In this document: positions 1 to 11,575 of the stretch, in pieces
How positions within the stretch are numbered: position 1 is the stretch's first letter
Layout of the letters: each line of letters begins with the position of its first letter
Source: Cristatella mucedo
Lineage: Eukaryota; Bryozoa; Phylactolaemata; Cristatellidae
DNA: 60,000 nucleotides
Reading direction: 5' to 3'
Assembly (NCBI GenBank): GCA_009760855.2
Contig: WPIO01000030.1
Location: forward strand, 3,124,001 to 3,184,000
The notes under the pieces: generated by a model
Database searches by the model: none
Told to the model about the DNA's origin: nothing
Seen by the model: only the letters and a program-made list of their open reading frames with translations
Made by a program: the position numbers and the translations under genes

Positions 1-274
1 GTCACTATAACTACACTAACTCACCATGGTGACATCATATTGACATCACGGTGCATCATTGTGACAAAAAGGGCTAATCATGAGATGTGAAGAAGTGATT
101 GTTTGCATTGTGCGGCACAAGCCTGATAAAATGTTAGATGACAATAAATATCTAACTTGTGACTCTTGTATATGTTATGCATATCAGCAATGCATCATTT
201 ATGGAGCAGCTAAACCTGCATAACTTCAGAATTGCATTGTAAAATGAATACTTTCTCACTCATTTTCTACTCAC

Positions 275-361
275 CTGCTTGAACAAAAACTTCGGTGGAC
301 CATGTTGAGTCTGGGTCAGCTAATCCACACTTGTAGAATCCGATATCTTCATTTCTAAAAC
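275..361 (-). CDS. Ig-like domain exon, second half (F and G strands)
   Basis: This 87-nt exon encodes 29 codons on the minus strand. It carries the Ig F-strand signature NEDIGFYKC (the D-x-G-x-Y-x-C pattern), then a G-strand-like EVFVQA. The acceptor is CTTTATTTAG just above position 361, and the donor is a consensus GTGAGT at 274-269. Both ends are phase 1. Joined to the exon at 2618-2914, the reading frame continues without a break as LTIKG-FRNEDIGFYKC, which is how an Ig domain runs from E to F strand. The spacing between the two conserved cysteines becomes about 75 residues, normal for Ig domains. The gene would be a cell-surface or secreted Ig-superfamily protein. Its subfamily is not recognisable from one domain. 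Further exons should lie left of the window. Confidence 0.65.
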
Positions 362-2617
362 CTAAATAAAGCTTTCGAATTGCTTGCAATGAAATATTTT
401 TATATTAGGCTCAATGAAAACGATTATTTTTTCAGAACTGTCATTAGTACTCGCAGCCAATCTCAAAGAAAGAAAAAATGTGTACGCACTTGCAGCACCA
501 GTATGGAATTTACATAGCTCATTTCCTAATCCATATTGTCAGTGAACGGATGACAAAATGTTTCATTTACAGCTTGGACATATTATATCCTCTAGTCTTC
601 TGCTGGTTCCGTTTTTTATTACATGCAACTCACATTTCCCTTTACCTGACATGGCCTCACTGATTAAACAATATTTCTCGCAAATGACAATCTATAGAGC
701 AAAGAGATATAGTGAGGGAAAGCCAATCGAGGTATTTTTATACTATACAATATTGGCCAGCTACTCGAAGTCGGCGTTTTCAAAAATAATATTACTGCAA
801 CTATCTTCATTAGAAAGGATACCGTTTCTAAAGATACTGTTTCTTCTTGCATTTAATTCAGGAATATTTAGTCTTCACTCTTTCCGTCCAACCAATAGAA
901 ATGCGATATATGTTTCCCAATTCCTTAATTTCAATTAACTGTTTTTGCTTAAAATAATATAAAAATGAAAACTGAATTGTGAGTGTAATCATAAAACGCT
1001 AAAAACACAACTCGTTATGACAGCACTCATGCAATTGCGGCTACAAAAACCGAGGGGTTCCTAAAAAAGCAAGCTACTGAGGTCAAGAAAAACTGAAAGA
1101 TATTTCCTTTAATATTTTAGCCTTAAAATCGATGCGTTACTAATATTGCACCTAATGATGCTTGCGCTTGTATGATACAAAGGTGGATTCTGATTTTGAA
1201 CTCTTACGGGTGATAAAGCTATGCATAATTCGGCAAACGTTGGTGTAGCTCAAAAAGCACCGTAGTCGTATGCGTGTGAAGTTAAGACTAATTTGCTGCA
1301 TCTCCTGTTTATTAAGACAGCAGCAGCTAAATAAGTATACTGTGAATATCGTCTGAAGTTAAGGCATTTTCCTATATCATTTTGAGTATTTTTTCATTCC
1401 CTCGTTATGAACAAATTGCGATTGTCAAAACAGAACCTTCGCTTAGCTTTTAAAATTAAAATACATGTAGTTCAAAAAATTTATGTGATAGCAACTATGT
1501 AAAATATAAAATAAAGGTTTTTATGGGACTGAATCTTGAATATCATGCCAAGTTCTAATTTTCAAAACATTAAAGAGAATTTAATGCAGTAAATCTTTAC
1601 ACTGCTATGTAACTGAATAAAAAATAATTACCCCGTAAATCAATAACAAGGGTCTGATAGAGATATTTATCAATCTTTTGGATTGTATTGTAAAATGAGA
1701 CTAAAAGCATATCACGGCGAAGACTGGTGTTTATTTAATGAATCACCTAAGGCTGGAAAGAGTTTTTTCATCAGCACTTACAGAGCCGTTTCGAATGCGA
1801 GGTATTATTTTAACCACAGTTTCCTTAGCTATCTGGCCCGCACATTAGCGATCAGCAGCTAAATATTGAATAATAAGGTGAAACTACCACGTTCAAGTTA
1901 ATACTTTTTGGAAAAGATGCTTATATTTTTCGTAAAGTAGGCCTAGCGAGCGCACAATTAGGCTACCGGCAGAAAGACAGCCTAAAGGAAGCCACACTAA
2001 CTGCTTTTTTAAAAGAGGCTACAGCCAAAAAGCTAAAATAGAGCATCTCGAGATTTCGCGTCTTTGCATGTACTAGTTATTTTCTAGCTCATTAAAAAGC
2101 TTTAATTAAAGCGGAAAATTAGAATTGTAAAGCGAAAAATAATAGTTGACAGAGTTTTAAAAAATTAGTGTCTTGCATTTCACAAATGAGTTAGACTTAC
2201 CGCTAGACAAATTGTTACTCAAGAAGACTGCTTTTAGGCACACAGACATAGAGCCAGGCGCAGCCCTTTTAAAGAATTGAAATAAACCGCTTCTATCCGA
2301 TCTATCTTCTATGCTTTTATTCAACGGGCATTGTCGTCACTGCATAATAAATGCATCTAACTACGGTGTAATTTATTCAAGCAGTGCCACATAGAAAATC
2401 TTTTCATGTGACTGTCCCAAAGTCCATACTATCTATCTCAGGAAGCAAGCCGGCAATCGCAAGAGTCAAGTCATACAATTCGTGCAATAGAGCTCCTACT
2501 CATCAAGTGCTAGGTCTTATAGCCTTAGAATTCTGCTAAAGTACCATAGGTTTTTGAAGCGTAGTGCAATTCACTTAAACACGTCAGGTATCCTCAGCAA
2601 ATGAATAGGTACATTAC
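362..2617 (-). other. Inferred intron of the Ig-type gene
   Basis: This AT-rich stretch separates the two phase-1 Ig exons, with a GTAATG donor at 2617-2612 and an ATTTAG acceptor at the low end. I see no second coding signal and no recognisable transposon in it. Short open frames at 558-938 and 664-852 have no family resemblance and lie in AT-rich sequence, so I treat them as chance. Confidence 0.5.
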
Positions 2618-2914
2618 CTTTAATAGTCAGGTTTGAAGTGACAGTGACTTGGTTGGGCTGATTTACTGTAGCAGAATATGTCCGAGCAATGATGGGGACC
2701 GTCGCAGTTTGATCTCGCACTACTTCAATTGTTATATTGTCAGTCGACTGCCTCTTCGACCAACTAATTTTATCTTCTGCTATCCAGAATGGCTGCCTTT
2801 TCATGATACAACCTAGATTCAGTGTTCCATTAATCTTCACGAGGCTCTGATCATATAAAATCGATGCGGTGTATTCTGTGACATTCCGCATGAAGACTTC
2901 GTGGCTGGATGTCA
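2618..2914 (-). CDS. Ig-like domain exon, first half
   Basis: This minus-strand exon is 297 nt long and starts after the acceptor TCTCAGTTTTAG. It ends at an AAAG/GTAATG donor, and both boundaries are phase 1, the usual arrangement for Ig-superfamily domains. The translation shows a B-strand cysteine (NLGCIM), the C-strand tryptophan (DKISWSK) and an E-strand SNLTIKG. Four N-x-T sequons (NVT, NGT, NIT, NLT) fit an extracellular, glycosylated protein. The second cysteine is missing here because it sits in the next exon at 275-361. It is not a LINE, SINE or LTR product. An alternative is a decayed pseudogene, but intact phase and splice sites on both exons argue against that. Confidence 0.6.
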
Positions 2915-2990
2915 CTAAAACTGAGAGCGATGTTTGAAGCTAAAATGTTGAGTCGAGCATTTCTGGAAACGTTGCAAACCTCTGAGCCAC

Positions 2991-3072
2991 CTTCACTACA
3001 GCATAAGTAGTTCATTTCTGTCGACCGTACTGTCGAACGCACCATTGACCAGTCGAACGAAACCGACACTTT
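2991..3072 (-). CDS. Possible upstream exon of the Ig-type gene
   Basis: This stretch follows a good pyrimidine-rich acceptor (TTTTTTAATCTTCATTCAG). It reads KVSVSFDWSMV and then MNYLCCSE, and ends at AAG/GTGGCT. The end phase (1) matches the exon at 2618-2914, across an implied 76-nt intron. The donor is weak and the protein fragment is too short to classify. A hydrophobic open stretch just upstream (about 3090-3178, KLKKLFYSVVFVLIIQII) could belong to a signal peptide, but it has no ATG and no convincing splice link. Confidence 0.3.
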
Positions 3073-3473
3073 CTGAATGAAGATTAAAAAATGGTCCCAT
3101 ACGATACGAACGAGAAATTATTTGTATTATTAGTACGAACACAACAGAATAGAATAGCTTCTTCAGTTTGACACACAAAAATAGTAATTTATATCCTTAT
3201 AGAGACCTCAGTGTATTAAATCTCTTTCTGTACATATAAAATTTACTGAAAAGACAGTATGCCAGTTGTTGACTGATATAATGCACAATATCAGTACACG
3301 TAAGTGTAACAAGGACAGCACACATGTCCCTGAAAAGGCTGTGAGGCGCAAATGGGTTACGATATCCTTTTCAAAGTCACACATGTTATTGTGATGTCAG
3401 TGAGCTACGGGCTTTGCGAGCGTATAAACCAAACGATGGTCACCAAAGTATTTTTCAAGTTGTTACTGACTGA

Positions 3474-3674
3474 GCCAGAGCTAAAGAATGAATAGACGAG
3501 CATTAGTGACAAAACTTTGAGGTCGCTGCACTACTTGATATGAGCCCAGTAGATGGCTGTAAGAGCGCTTAATCTTTAATTGCAATGCTTGTGGAAAAAA
3601 CAGCCTAGCTGGAGATTTGTTCATCAAATCTAAGCGTCTGATTTCAGAATCTAGAAGACCTTGGAGTAGTGAGT
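3474..3674 (-). mobile_element. LINE-A fragment, old, C-terminal end of ORF2
   Basis: On the minus strand this resembles the LINE-A coding end around the HWLP block, but far more diverged than its neighbour at 3675-4935. It lies directly against the 3' tail of that copy, so the younger element probably inserted beside or into it. Confidence 0.55.
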
Positions 3675-4935
3675 AATAATGATAATAATATAAATGATGC
3701 ACTTGATAAAGCGCCCTCAACGAGCTCGATCTCTTTCTAGGCGCTTTACATTTACTGCAAAGGGAAACGCGAGTGAATCATGAATAATATCATGATTGAT
3801 AAACAACATGAATAACATGGTTAGGAGTGACATGCACAGGGGCAGCATGCACAGTGTCAGCACTCATGAGCACGTGCAGGACGAATCATAGGGACCCACT
3901 AAATGCTGTCCTAAATAAGTGTGTTTTAAGAGTTCTTTTTAAATTTGGTCAAATCAGGGAATGTTTTGACGCAATTCGGCAGTGAGTTCCGGGCTTTGGG
4001 AGCATGCAAACTAAATGCACGGTCTCCAGAGGATTTCAGGTTTGTACGAGGTATTGGTAAATTGTTGGATTCCGAAAAGCGGGTGGTACGATGCTTGGTC
4101 TGGTGAGGGAATAGATCTGAGAGATAGGCTGGAGCCAAAGAATGAAGTGACCTAAAAGTAGGTGACAAAACCTTGAAGTCGATGCGTTGCTCTACTGGTA
4201 GCCAGTGCAGGTCGGCGAGAAGTGTTGTGATGTGGCAACTGCGACGCTGACGACAGAAGCCTAGCTGCAGAGTTTTGCACCAGCTGTAAGCGCCCGATTG
4301 CACGTGCCGATAGGCAAGCAAGCAGTGAGTTACAGACGGGATATCACAAATGCATGGACCAACTTAGACGTGGTATCCTTATCTAAATAAGCCCGAAGTT
4401 TAGCAAATTGTGGAGCTGATGTGGTCGTCTGACGAGAGGTCACTTGGGAATATGACACCTAGATTTCGAGCGGATTTAACAGGAGATATGCTGGCAGAGC
4501 CAATTTTGAGCGTCAGCCTTACCAATTTCTGAATCGTACCGGGTTTCCCATAACTAGTAAGTTAGTTTTATCATCGTTTAGTTTTAGAAAATGTGCTGCA
4601 ATCCATGTGCTGATGTCATCAATACATGCAGCAAGTGAGTTGAGAGAATTCGAGGTGCTCGAAGGCTGGGAGGGATCAAAGCAAAGGTACAACTGAGTTT
4701 CATCTGCTTAGAAGTGAAAGCCTAGATTGTGCTTGGCAATCACATCAGCAAGAGGGAGAGTATTAACCGTAAAAAGAACCGGAACTAGCACAGAGCCCTG
4801 ATGTACCCTCTATTTCAGAGGTACCTTGGATAATCTTTGTCCATTCACGTCAATACTCTGAAGTATCCCATTGAGATAGGACCGGAACCATGGCAGTGAA
4901 AGGACGCAGTAAAATACAGCCCTATCGAGCATAAA
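3675..4935 (-). mobile_element. LINE-A (CR1/L2-like), 5'-truncated copy
   Basis: The 3' end is at the low coordinate, with an ATT-type tail and the conserved terminal hairpin (GCGCTTTA... complement). It continues upward through the 3' UTR, the C-terminal ORF2 block (HWLPVEQRIDFKVL, AYLSDLFPHQ at 3926-4321) and part of the reverse transcriptase near 4700-4930. Several frameshifts and stops make it a dead copy. It is 5'-truncated, as expected for target-primed reverse transcription. Confidence 0.85.
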
Positions 4936-5127
4936 CGAAAATTTTGGTTAAACATAGTAACACTAATCATAATCAGTGGTGTGGCAAAGACATTAGCTAT
5001 TCTTGCCGTCTTCGATTTCCCTGAAGCAGCATACTGGGATCTGTGTTTGCTCACTTCCAACCTGCCACCTGCCTCCACTACCACAACTGAAGACCGGATG
5101 CTCCACGTAATATTAATTTAAATATAT
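4936..5127. other. Unassigned sequence between LINE-A and (CT)n
   Basis: I see no recognisable family here. A 79-codon minus-strand frame at 4845-5084 straddles the LINE-A end and has no likeness to a known protein. Confidence 0.3.
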
Positions 5128-5138
5128 TTCTCTCTCGC

Positions 5139-5237
<99 letters not shown>

Positions 5238-5240
5238 TTT
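5128..5240. repeat. (CT)n microsatellite
   Basis: About 110 bp of nearly pure CT dinucleotide, with a few CG and TTT interruptions at both ends. The following sequence is not repeated elsewhere in the window. Confidence 0.97.
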
Positions 5241-7000
5241 AATTTCGCGATGAAATTCGGTCATTCTTAAAAACGCACTATAGCGGCTCTTGAACAAATT
5301 TCTTCCGCCAACAAACGGCGGCTGTAGCTAACTCTACTTCCTGCACACCCTAGAATATACAGACAGAAGTAGCTCCTCGAAACAAGCTAACGATCACTAG
5401 ATGCGCTGTGAATACACTCATGCATGACAATTGCATCCGAGCATGTTAACAATAAAGGTGGCTCTTGACTTACTAAATAGCTGTCTTTGGCTCGCAGCCG
5501 CTTAATAGTCTGAGATGTAAGAGGCCCTTAGCTGACTCATGCAAGCACGAAGATCAATAAAACTAACTACAGATTTTGATGGCCTTTAATTCTCTCCCAT
5601 GACCGGCTATGGTCTACCCATTTGCTAATAATGATACCTTTGCTACCACTAATAATAAACTAGCATTTAAATCTGGCTATTTTGTACCCCTACTTTTCAA
5701 TACTGAATATCGATATTGATTTCACGCGTTCACTGTTGTACTAGCTCAGCAACTACTCACGCGCATAGGTTCAATCGAAAGATGCCTTATTATTGAATTT
5801 AAAAGGCCTCTGCTCATACTGCTAATGATTTATTCACTTGTCATAATTTGTTAGATAGAAGTTATTACTTTTTTTCCTTTGTCTATGTATCGCTTACTTC
5901 TTCTTTGGTTGACCTACTGACGCGCCTAATCAATAAAAAATTTACTGTTAAGGCTTTAATTATGCAAGCTTGTAAGCCAATAGAGGCTAGGTACGGGCCA
6001 CCAGAAACTATAATCGTAGCCATTGTCACCGCACGGCATCAACTAAGCTGATTATAAACTTTCGATATAGAGTCCAGGCATTTTTTTATTCACATCACGA
6101 GAAGCGGGCCAGTCGTTGGGGACAGACACTCTGTGGCATTTCACGAATGCTGGCTTAAGGCCCCACATGCACCAAAAAAGTGACTTTCTACCTACCAAAG
6201 TGACCCAGACAGTTTAAATCCAGCAGGCTACAATAGAATTAGGATCGTAATTGAAGCCAGAAAATGAATACTCAATGTTTTCCCTGAAAGCAAAATGATC
6301 TCAGATAGTTGTGTCATAATATGTTGTGTAACAAGCAGACTAATAAGGTAAATGACCACGATCTGAAATATATATTGAGTCGAAAAGACTTTCACCTATC
6401 CTTGTGTTTTAGCTCGAAGAATGATATGAATTACTTTGCTTGTCTTGCTGGGTAAATTGTATCCGGTGACGCTCATAGCAAATTGAGGTCAGGTCCAGTT
6501 TTCTAAAACTGTTGGCTTGATAACGTGTTTCGGCATCATTTAGTGATTCAGCAATATGTCCTTAGCCCTCCAAGCGATCGTATTAATCGTGCAATCAAAT
6601 ATATTGCCAAATTTTGAAACTCGAGATGTACCAGTTGGCCTTTGAGGATTATTTTGAGTCATACCAATACGCTTAAGTTAACGGCCAGACAAAACCTTAT
6701 AAATAGTGGAATCACAGATTCATGACATCACGAAAAGTGTAAACGGCCACTATCAAATATCTGGTTACTGACTCGAAAGCTATAAACAATCGGCTATAAA
6801 CTGCCGAGCGATCCCACGAAATACTTGGCAGACCTTTACTGGAATTTCTCGGCGGCTGATGCAGAACGCATTAGGGACTCCCTTCCGTCACTCCCATTCC
6901 TGTCGGGCCGTTAACTCTCGTTACCACGCTCTTCTTCTTCTTCCTCCTGGTGACGCCAGTTTCTAATGAGCTCGTCGCTACATTGGTCGCTAAAAAAAAA
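5241..7000. other. Gene-poor AT-rich stretch
   Basis: I find no coding exon, RNA gene or recognised transposon in this stretch. The 67-codon frame at 5848-6051 has no family resemblance. Confidence 0.4.
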
Positions 7001-7004
7001 GTCT

Positions 7005-7858
7005 TTACTCTGCTTACTCATTGCCTGCCGGCCTCCCGGCCTGTGCAATCGGGCACTTGCAAAACACTGCACTAGGCTTGCCTGTCATGAGCGTCGCCGC
7101 TGCCACATTACACCACTTCTAGCCAACCTGCACTGGCTACCAGTCAAGCAGCGCATCGATTTCAAGGTTCAGTCACTCACTTTCAGGTCCCTCCATGCTT
7201 TGGCTCTAGCCTACCTATTAGATCTACTGCCCCACCAGGCTAAGCGTCGTACCACCTGCTTTTCGGAGTCTAAAAAAAATCCTAGCTGATTAAACAGCCG
7301 TTTTTTGTATAGCGACAGAAGAGCCTTTACGGCTATCACCACCGCTTGCAGTGGCGATAAAGAATCACCCACCGCAGGAGTCGAACCCACGACCTCGGGA
7401 CCGAGGTCGTGAAAGCAACCACCTTACCTAGTGTGCGATCACAGCTCTCTACTGTTTAATTATCCCTCGTACAAACCTCAAATCCTTAAGGGACATTACC
7501 TTTAGTTCGTATGCTCCCAAAGCTTGGAACTCATTTCGACTTCCGTCACGACATCCCCTGACTTGGCCGCGTTCAGAAGGAATTAAAACGCACCAATTTA
7601 TCACCGCATTTATTGGGTCCCTGTGATTCGTCTTTTACGAGCTTGTGAGTGCTGAAACGGTGCATGCTGCTACTAACCACACTTGCATACTGACCCTGTG
7701 CTTGTCATCCGTAACCATGTTATTATTATTTTTTATTGAGCATGCTACTACTCACCACTCAATCATGTTTCCTTTGTAGCAAATGTAAAGCGCCTAGAAA
7801 AAGATTGAGTTCACTGAGGGCACTTTATCAAGTGTTTTATATTTATTATTATTATAAT
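7005..7858 (+). mobile_element. LINE-A copy split by SINE-A
   Basis: The C-terminal ORF2 block ([20 protein letters not shown]) runs to about 7271 and stops at a SINE-A insertion. It resumes at about 7448 with TCGTACAAACCTCAAATCC and continues through the 3' UTR to the terminal hairpin (GCGCCTAGAAAAAGATTGAG) and an ATT tail near 7855. It is 5'-truncated and carries frameshifts. Confidence 0.85.
7272..7447 (-). mobile_element. SINE-A inserted in LINE-A
   Basis: The reverse complement starts with the tRNA-like head (box A GCACACTAGGTAAGG region, box B GGTTCGACTCC). It ends with the SINE-A tail TCGCTATACAAAA...CAGCTAG. It interrupts LINE-A codons around FSES-(K). Flanking TCTA motifs may be the remnant of a target-site duplication. 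It must be younger than the LINE-A copy it splits. Confidence 0.85.
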
Positions 7859-8492
7859 CTCCTATACCTTCTCTCGACAGTTCTCCTTATAAGTGATAGA
7901 GATCTGTTGCAGCCCACTGTAGCAAATAGTATACATATTTCCGTTTTTTACCGATAAAGTCACTTCCTCACTAACAACAGTTGTTTTCATGCAGCTACTT
8001 CGTAAGCCTAAACTAGATGGCAGGAGTCTCAGTGACTAAATTCCTGTATTCTGTTTGAAATTCATATAAGTCACTTGAACTTGTTGTTGCCTTGCAAACA
8101 ACCATTTACGACGGGTCATCTAAGGTAGCAAGTAGTTTTCTATCCAGACTTGAAGCTAATCTTTCCCTAAGAACCGTACTGCTTCGGGTTTATTCTTAGC
8201 ACCAGAATAATTATGATTAGTTTGGTCATTTCTGTACTTTTTCCCCAATTCTTTTCTCAGTATTGCACTCTATTGACAGCCAAACCCTTCTAGAGCGAAT
8301 CGCAGCCTACCTACTTGAGTATCACTGGCACTATGTTGATCAGGATTTGGTCCAAACTCAGTAAGAGGTGTCTGAATTACTATGCATATAGCTATCGATA
8401 AGCTGGATAGCCGTACAAGTATCAGGTTCAACTCTTTGGGTCCGGTCTCAGACTACTAATTATCATTATCTACAGAATAGATATTGAAGTGC
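7859..8492. other. No recognised feature
   Basis: Single-copy looking sequence with no coding, RNA or repeat signal that I can name. Confidence 0.35.
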
Positions 8493-8679
8493 CAGCGGTT
8501 CTCAATCTGTGGGTCGTGACCTCTTTGAGGGTCGAATGGCCCTTTCACAGGGGTCGCCTAAGACCAACGGAAAACACGCATTGCCACATTTTGCACGCAA
8601 TAATTTCGTGGCAGGGGGATGCCACATCATGAGGAACTGTACTAAATGATCACGGCATTAGGAAAGTTTAGAACTACTG
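8493..8679. mobile_element. hAT-Charlie-type MITE (URR1/OposCharlie1-like)
   Basis: This 187-bp element starts CAGCGGTTCTCAATCTGTGG and ends ...TTTAGAACTACTG, giving inverted termini of the hAT CAG-GGTTCTC type. The interior contains GGGTCGTGACC, CCCTTTCACAGGGGTCGCC, CTAAGACCAACGGAAAACAC and ATGAGGAACTGTACTAAA. All of these are characteristic of the non-autonomous Charlie-group elements known from rodents, opossum and other animals. The copy is diverged, and no clean 8-bp target duplication remains, though the right flank ATCTACAC fits the hAT target preference. Confidence 0.8.
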
Positions 8680-10875
8680 ATCTACACTCTCCCTCGGGCC
8701 AGTATCTCAGCTAATCGAAGTTCTGGCGTTCACTTCCATGTCTATGGCACTTAGCTCTAACTACTATTCTACCCGTTGCTCCGAATCTGATTCACTACGT
8801 TTGCTTGCATAGTGCAATCATAACTTTCGTAGTGAATGTTGAACAGCTTCCCAAAACTTGCCAGCTATAAAACTAACCTAATTATTTGGCAAGTCTCAAG
8901 TATTTCCAAATTTACCATTTCATTTTCATGCCCCCATAAAGTTTGGTTTATCTAGTGCTATTCTAGGGACGACTGTCATATTATCTATGGGTTTGCAATG
9001 CCTAAACAGCTTGTCTTTGGAAGTGCTCATTTCTTAAATTCTTAAAATTAACTAATTTAAATAAAATAAATTTCTTAAATTCCATTTATTCAGTGCTCAT
9101 TTTCCGTGCCCTTAATTGTATTCAAATGAAGCAAAACAAAATGATTCAGAATAGCTTTGAATACTTTGCTGTAACAGCCGCTTACAATGCTTTTCTAGAT
9201 GCTGCGATGCCGCCACGTCCGCCATCGAGTTGGCTTTGCGTGCGGTTGCCTTTGCTATCTGGCACCCTCATTGCGACACAGTTGTGCATATTTTCCAATG
9301 GGGCTATTCAGTGAATATGTCGCCGGGTTTTCCGCGAGGTTCACTTCTCTCACCCAAAAGCTACCACTGCTTCTCTTTGAAGGCAATCGCATTTTACGTG
9401 GAATCCTGGCAGATTAAAATCTTCACAGGGCAGCTCTCGGCGCTTTTCAGAATTGCACTGCAATTGAATCACCACTTCGCTTGTGCTCTGCAAAATTGTT
9501 TTCCTTGCAGCATGTACCGTTTATACGTCATAAATAGCTATAGCCTCCACACATAGCTTCGGGTGTAATTTGTTCAAATAAAAAAGGGTACTGAGCTGAA
9601 CGGTAAGCATTTTCTGAATTAGCGATTTTATAGAAGAAGCTAGCGAGCAGAATAGATATTATCTTTCATCTTTACAGCGGTAAAGCGTGCGTCTTTGAAA
9701 ATTATCTCCCCACGTGGACTCTCTTAGAAGTTTTGCAGCAAACAAATAGGGATTCACTCATTATAGACCGAGCCCAACACGAAGAGAGAGAGGAGCGGTG
9801 GATCCCGGGTGGAGCAGAATCTCTTGTGCCTAACCTTGACCTTGAAAATTCTCTGTAACGACTTCCATCCATGCACCAATAATCATGAAAAAAGCAATCG
9901 CGGCTATGAGCTGCGTAGCTTAAAAGACATACACTTTCCAGGCGGTCGCTTTTTCACGAGGAGATAGTGCTTGGCCCCCATCTATTCGAACCGGCAGCCA
10001 TAATCGCCACTGCTCGGGCCAGAAAACTATTCTCAGCGCTCCCACCGAGCTTTCCAGCAAAAATCGCCGCGATAATCTAATCTGGCACTGCCACATTTTC
10101 GGGTGACTTGTGCGAATACTAGCCCCTGGGTCGTATAAATGTCTGGCTTTGGCAGATGTTTAAAGTCTCAGGGGCTACTGCTTGGATAAGTGCTATGAGT
10201 AATACAGAAAATGAGTCGCACGGTCCAGCTGCGTCTCAGTCAGCCACCACCAAGTTTGAGCGCAGCACTGCCTGGCTACATTTCAATTCTCTTGGCAATG
10301 AGCGCATCGAGATGATCATTCGCAACTGCTCATACGTACGGTCGGTGCGCGTTCGACAGTTGCTGAAGGTGTGCCTAGCGTTAAGTTCTACGTCCTCAGC
10401 CGAAACAGCAACGATTAGTTAGCTTGCCTATTCATCGGCTTCAAAATTGTATTAAACATCCTAGGTATTTTCGCTAGCTATATTAGCTCCTACATGGCCG
10501 GCATTTTAAATGCAGCACGCAGCCGTGCACCAACCAGTCCAATTGAAGCGATACTTTCTAGTAATCCGGCTTTGCTCGTTATTAAGCTTGTGCCTACAGA
10601 AGCGAGTCAAGTAGTGCTCGGGGATCTAAATCCCACCACATGGGGCATAACTTTCAACCCTCCAACCCATTGAACTTTTCACCCAATTAGACACTTCGGT
10701 AGTAATTACGGATCTATAATTATCAGATATGGGGTAGATCACTTGCTTCAGCCGTTGAACTTGTTTTCAGTGGTCTAATCTTGGAAACTAAGGACTGTGA
10801 ACCCATTTCACTTCCGCCAATCCTATCCTAACTTCCGAAACTCGCAGCTCGTAGGCCTTCCTGCCAGTGCAATTA
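8680..10875. other. Gene-poor stretch
   Basis: Several overlapping open frames occur at 9093-9556 and one at 10156-10422 (88 codons, ATG start, rich in S and T). None resembles a known family or has convincing splice boundaries. No repeat family was recognised. Confidence 0.35.
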
Positions 10876-10879
10876 GAAG

Positions 10880-11575
10880 TTTACTGTTGGTCCAAAACTC
10901 GACAGCTAGGCCCGTCTGTTGAAAACGACGCCACTGCCACCCGGCACCGCTCCTGACAAGCCTGAACCTGCTCCCCATCAAGAAGCAAATCTATTCCGAG
11001 GATGTGAGCCGTAATGGCTCACTAGGTCGAGCGCTCGCTTTTCACGACCTCGGCCCGGAGATCTTGGTTAGAATCCTGCGGCGGACGATCCCTGGGAATA
11101 GTCGTAAACGCTCTTCTGTCGCTATACAAAAGAGTCTGTTGAATCAGCTAGTATTATTGTTATTATTATAATTATTATTATTATTGCCACTCACTTTTTG
11201 ATTCCGTCATCCTTTGTCGCCAGCCTAACTCTATTACCAAATTCTCAATCAGGCTGATTATAGGACCACCAGCTCTGCTGAGTTAATTTCTTTAGCTGTG
11301 CTTCATATCAATCATAAATCCTTGGAGACCGCATTAAGTGCGTGCGTCCTTCAAAAATTGGGAATTTAAACCAGACTGAGGTCACGCATCGTCTGCCCTG
11401 GCGACATTTAAAAAGAAGTGAATGCGAACCTAAACTCAAAGTATGTGCTGGATCCTTATCCGTTGTCCTTTACTTGTTTATTCATGCAGACCCTGTGCGT
11501 AGAATTACTAACCAAAATGACTAAGTTCTCTGAGGGCACTGTGTAAATGTCTCATCAGTTATTATTGATATTATG
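10880..11575 (+). mobile_element. LINE-A copy split by SINE-A, strongly decayed
   Basis: The left part (10880-11003) matches the LINE-A block CAAAACTCGACAGCTAGGCC onward. After a SINE-A insertion, LINE-A resumes near 11191 (GCCACTCACTTTTTGATTCC). It continues through a degenerate coding end and 3' UTR to AGTTCTCTGAGGGCACTG and an ATT-rich tail at about 11570. Many indels show that it is old. Confidence 0.75.
11004..11190 (+). mobile_element. SINE-A inserted in LINE-A
   Basis: The head AATGGCTCACTAGGTCGAGC carries box A, and TTAGAATCCTGCGG is a weakened box B. The tail TCTGTCGCTATACAAAAG...CAGCTAGTATT is followed by an ATT/ATA run. It sits inside the LINE-A coding end in the same orientation as the LINE. 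Confidence 0.85.

Noticed and set aside
1-60. Further Ig-gene exon ending at ATG/GTGAGT near position 24
   Set aside because: The donor is good, but the upstream sequence is an imperfect TGACATCA-type repeat with no coding character.
558-938. 126-codon frame near the left edge
   Set aside because: It lies in AT-rich sequence inside the inferred Ig-gene intron, with hydrophobic low-information content and no family match.
7388-7412. Perfect-looking palindrome CACGACCTCGG-GA-CCGAGGTCGTG as an operator or terminator
   Set aside because: It is the hairpin inside the SINE-A head; other SINE-A copies carry degraded versions.
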